Source: Chryseobacterium gleum
GTDB taxonomy: Bacteria; Bacteroidota; Bacteroidia; Flavobacteriales_D; Crocinitomicaceae
NCBI GenBank assembly: GCA_943326825.2
Contig: CALPUT020000161.1
Coordinates: forward strand, 1 to 6,191
DNA: 6,191 nucleotides
Reading direction: 5' to 3'
Each line of letters begins with the position of its first letter. Positions within the stretch are counted from its first letter, which is position 1. The position numbers and the translations under genes were made by a program. Of this stretch, positions 5,114-6,191 are shown in pieces. The notes beneath the pieces were generated by a model that saw nothing but the letters and a program-made list of their open reading frames with translations, had not been told where the DNA came from and did no database searches.

Positions 5114-6191
5114 CTAACTATTTTCTTTTAAATTTTTTGCTTGAACAACTTTATTTATTTTGAATATTAATACAACACAGATTAATGCAATGAAAATCAT
5201 TACAATTCCCAAAATATTGAAATTTTCTAAAGGACTACTTTTCGTTTTTTGATGAATGATTAATCCTCCTACTACAGCTGCAATACCTCCTGACAAGTAT
5301 TGAAGAGAAGAATAAATACTCATGAAAGCTCCTCTATCTTGCATTTCTGGCAAAGCAGTTATTAATGTATTTGAAGGAATAATTCTCGTCATAACTCCCA
5401 TCATCATTAATAAATTAGCAAGAATGACAATCCAAAAAGGAACATCGTGTAGATTTGTATAAATCAACACCATTATAACCATCCAAGTAGTCGAAATAGT
5501 AAACAATTTCACTTTATTGATTTTATCACTTAGTTTACCAAAGACAGGCATGATAATCAATGTAAATATTCCAACTATCATGAAGAGAATCGGTAATTGT
5601 TCTTTGGTAACATGGAGATTATTTCTAGAAAAAGTACTTCCCCAAGGCATAATCAAAAATCCTCCCATTGAAAGGAAAACCGCTGCTAAAAATCCAAGAT
5701 GGTAATTTTTGTTTGATAATGTTTTTACAATATGTTGAAATGCACTGTGATCTTTTTTGATGGCTAAATGTTCGCGAATAGGTTTTACTTTGATCAAAAT
5801 TAAAATCCAAATAATACTAGCTATTCCAACGATTAAGAAAAAGGGTGCTTTCCAGTTAAAGACATTCGCTAACGTCAGACTGATCGGAATTCCCATCACT
5901 TGACTTGCGCCAAATCCCATTTGTAAAAATCCCATTACACGACCTCTTTGTTGTAAAGCAAAAATATCGGCAACAATTGCCATCGAAATAGAACCAATGA
6001 CACCACCAAAAATTCCTGTAATAAATCGAGTAATAACCAAGTAATAATAGTTAGTTGCTAAACCACAAAAAAGCGTACCGAAAATAAATCCAATATAGAA
6101 AAACAATAATAGCTTTTTACGATCAAAACTATCCGCAAATCCAGCTGTTAAGAATCCTGATAATCCAGCACTAATTGAGTACGCCGCAACA
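5114..6191 (-). CDS. MFS transporter, DHA1-like (5' end outside window)
   Basis: The frame runs from the right edge (first full codon 6188-6190) to TAG at 5114-5116, giving 358 visible residues. Counting starts from the edge. The segment AAYSISAGLSGFLTAG looks like the second membrane helix, so the start and first helix are missing. The loop 2-3 motif A is present as GFADSFDRKK (17-26), and its repeat in the second half reads GKLSDKINK (218-226). Helix 4 carries ITRFITGIFGG, and GASQVMGIPIS in helix 5 resembles the antiporter motif C. A basic cytoplasmic loop (about 135-165) divides the two halves, and at least ten further hydrophobic helices can be traced. This is an inner-membrane proton-coupled transporter, closest in style to DHA1 efflux proteins of the AraJ/YdhP kind. 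The substrate (drug, sugar or metabolite) cannot be told. A TTG at 6104-6106 is an internal Leu codon, not the start. Confidence 0.88.
   Translation of the reverse strand, partial: VAAYSISAGLSGFLTAGFADSFDRKKLLLFFYIGFIFGTLFCGLATNYYYLVITRFITGIFGGVIGSISMAIVADIFALQQRGRVMGFLQMGFGASQVMGIPISLTLANVFNWKAPFFLIVGIASIIWILILIKVKPIREHLAIKKDHSAFQHIVKTLSNKNYHLGFLAAVFLSMGGFLIMPWGSTFSRNNLHVTKEQLPILFMIVGIFTLIIMPVFGKLSDKINKVKLFTISTTWMVIMVLIYTNLHDVPFWIVILANLLMMMGVMTRIIPSNTLITALPEMQDRGAFMSIYSSLQYLSGGIAAVVGGLIIHQKTKSSPLENFNILGIVMIFIALICVVLIFKINKVVQAKNLKENS

Noticed and set aside
5517..5810. Short frames on both strands inside the MFS gene
   Set aside because: They lie out of frame within a clear membrane transporter and show no domain or start signal of their own.
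6104..6106. TTG as start of the MFS transporter
   Set aside because: The frame continues to the edge and encodes motif A (GFADSFDRKK) just before this codon, so the true start lies outside the window.
1..6191. CRISPR arrays, tRNA or rRNA genes, insertion-sequence ends, phage genes
   Set aside because: Read on both strands, no regularly spaced repeats, no tRNA-like cloverleaf, no transposase or integrase frame and no phage protein were seen.

Overview
The window looks like chromosomal DNA of a member of the Bacteroidota, most likely a flavobacterium-type lineage. The base composition is low in G+C. No gene shows a clear Shine-Dalgarno sequence. The exported proteins have short signal peptides ending near a Gln, and one gene ends in a lamin-tail plus FlgD-like C-terminal arrangement typical of Bacteroidota surface proteins. 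These are inferences from protein style, not a taxonomic assignment.

Layout, left to right. (1) Positions 2-691 (+) hold the 3' end of a large lamin-tail-domain protein, open at the left edge, with a hairpin across its stop codon. (2) Positions 692-1843 form a small accessory block. It contains a complete class III Fic AMP-transferase gene (829-1389, +) and, facing it, a type II toxin-antitoxin locus on the minus strand. That locus has an intact antitoxin-like gene (1628-1843), but its toxin is reduced to about 33 C-terminal codons (1519-1620). The gap between the two converging units carries an AT-rich inverted repeat. (3) Positions 1963-3477 (+) encode an exported protein with two transthyretin-like modules, a charged coiled coil and a von Willebrand A domain with a variant metal site. 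(4) Positions 3646-6191 (-) hold an MFS transporter, cut by the right edge, followed 43 bases downstream by an exported S41-family peptidase. The two may be co-transcribed.

How the genes relate. There is no obvious single pathway. The envelope genes (lamin-tail, vWA, S41 peptidase, MFS) look like ordinary lineage-specific chromosomal genes. The Fic gene and the decayed toxin-antitoxin locus look like an acquired or fast-evolving insert between two of them. The clearest results are the Fic protein, whose catalytic and C-terminal inhibitory motifs match the NmFic type with a constant offset of ten residues, and the unannotated toxin remnant, which lacks most of its length and the position equivalent to YoeB Arg65. 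I do not see a convincing wholly new system. The most unusual intact gene is the vWA protein.
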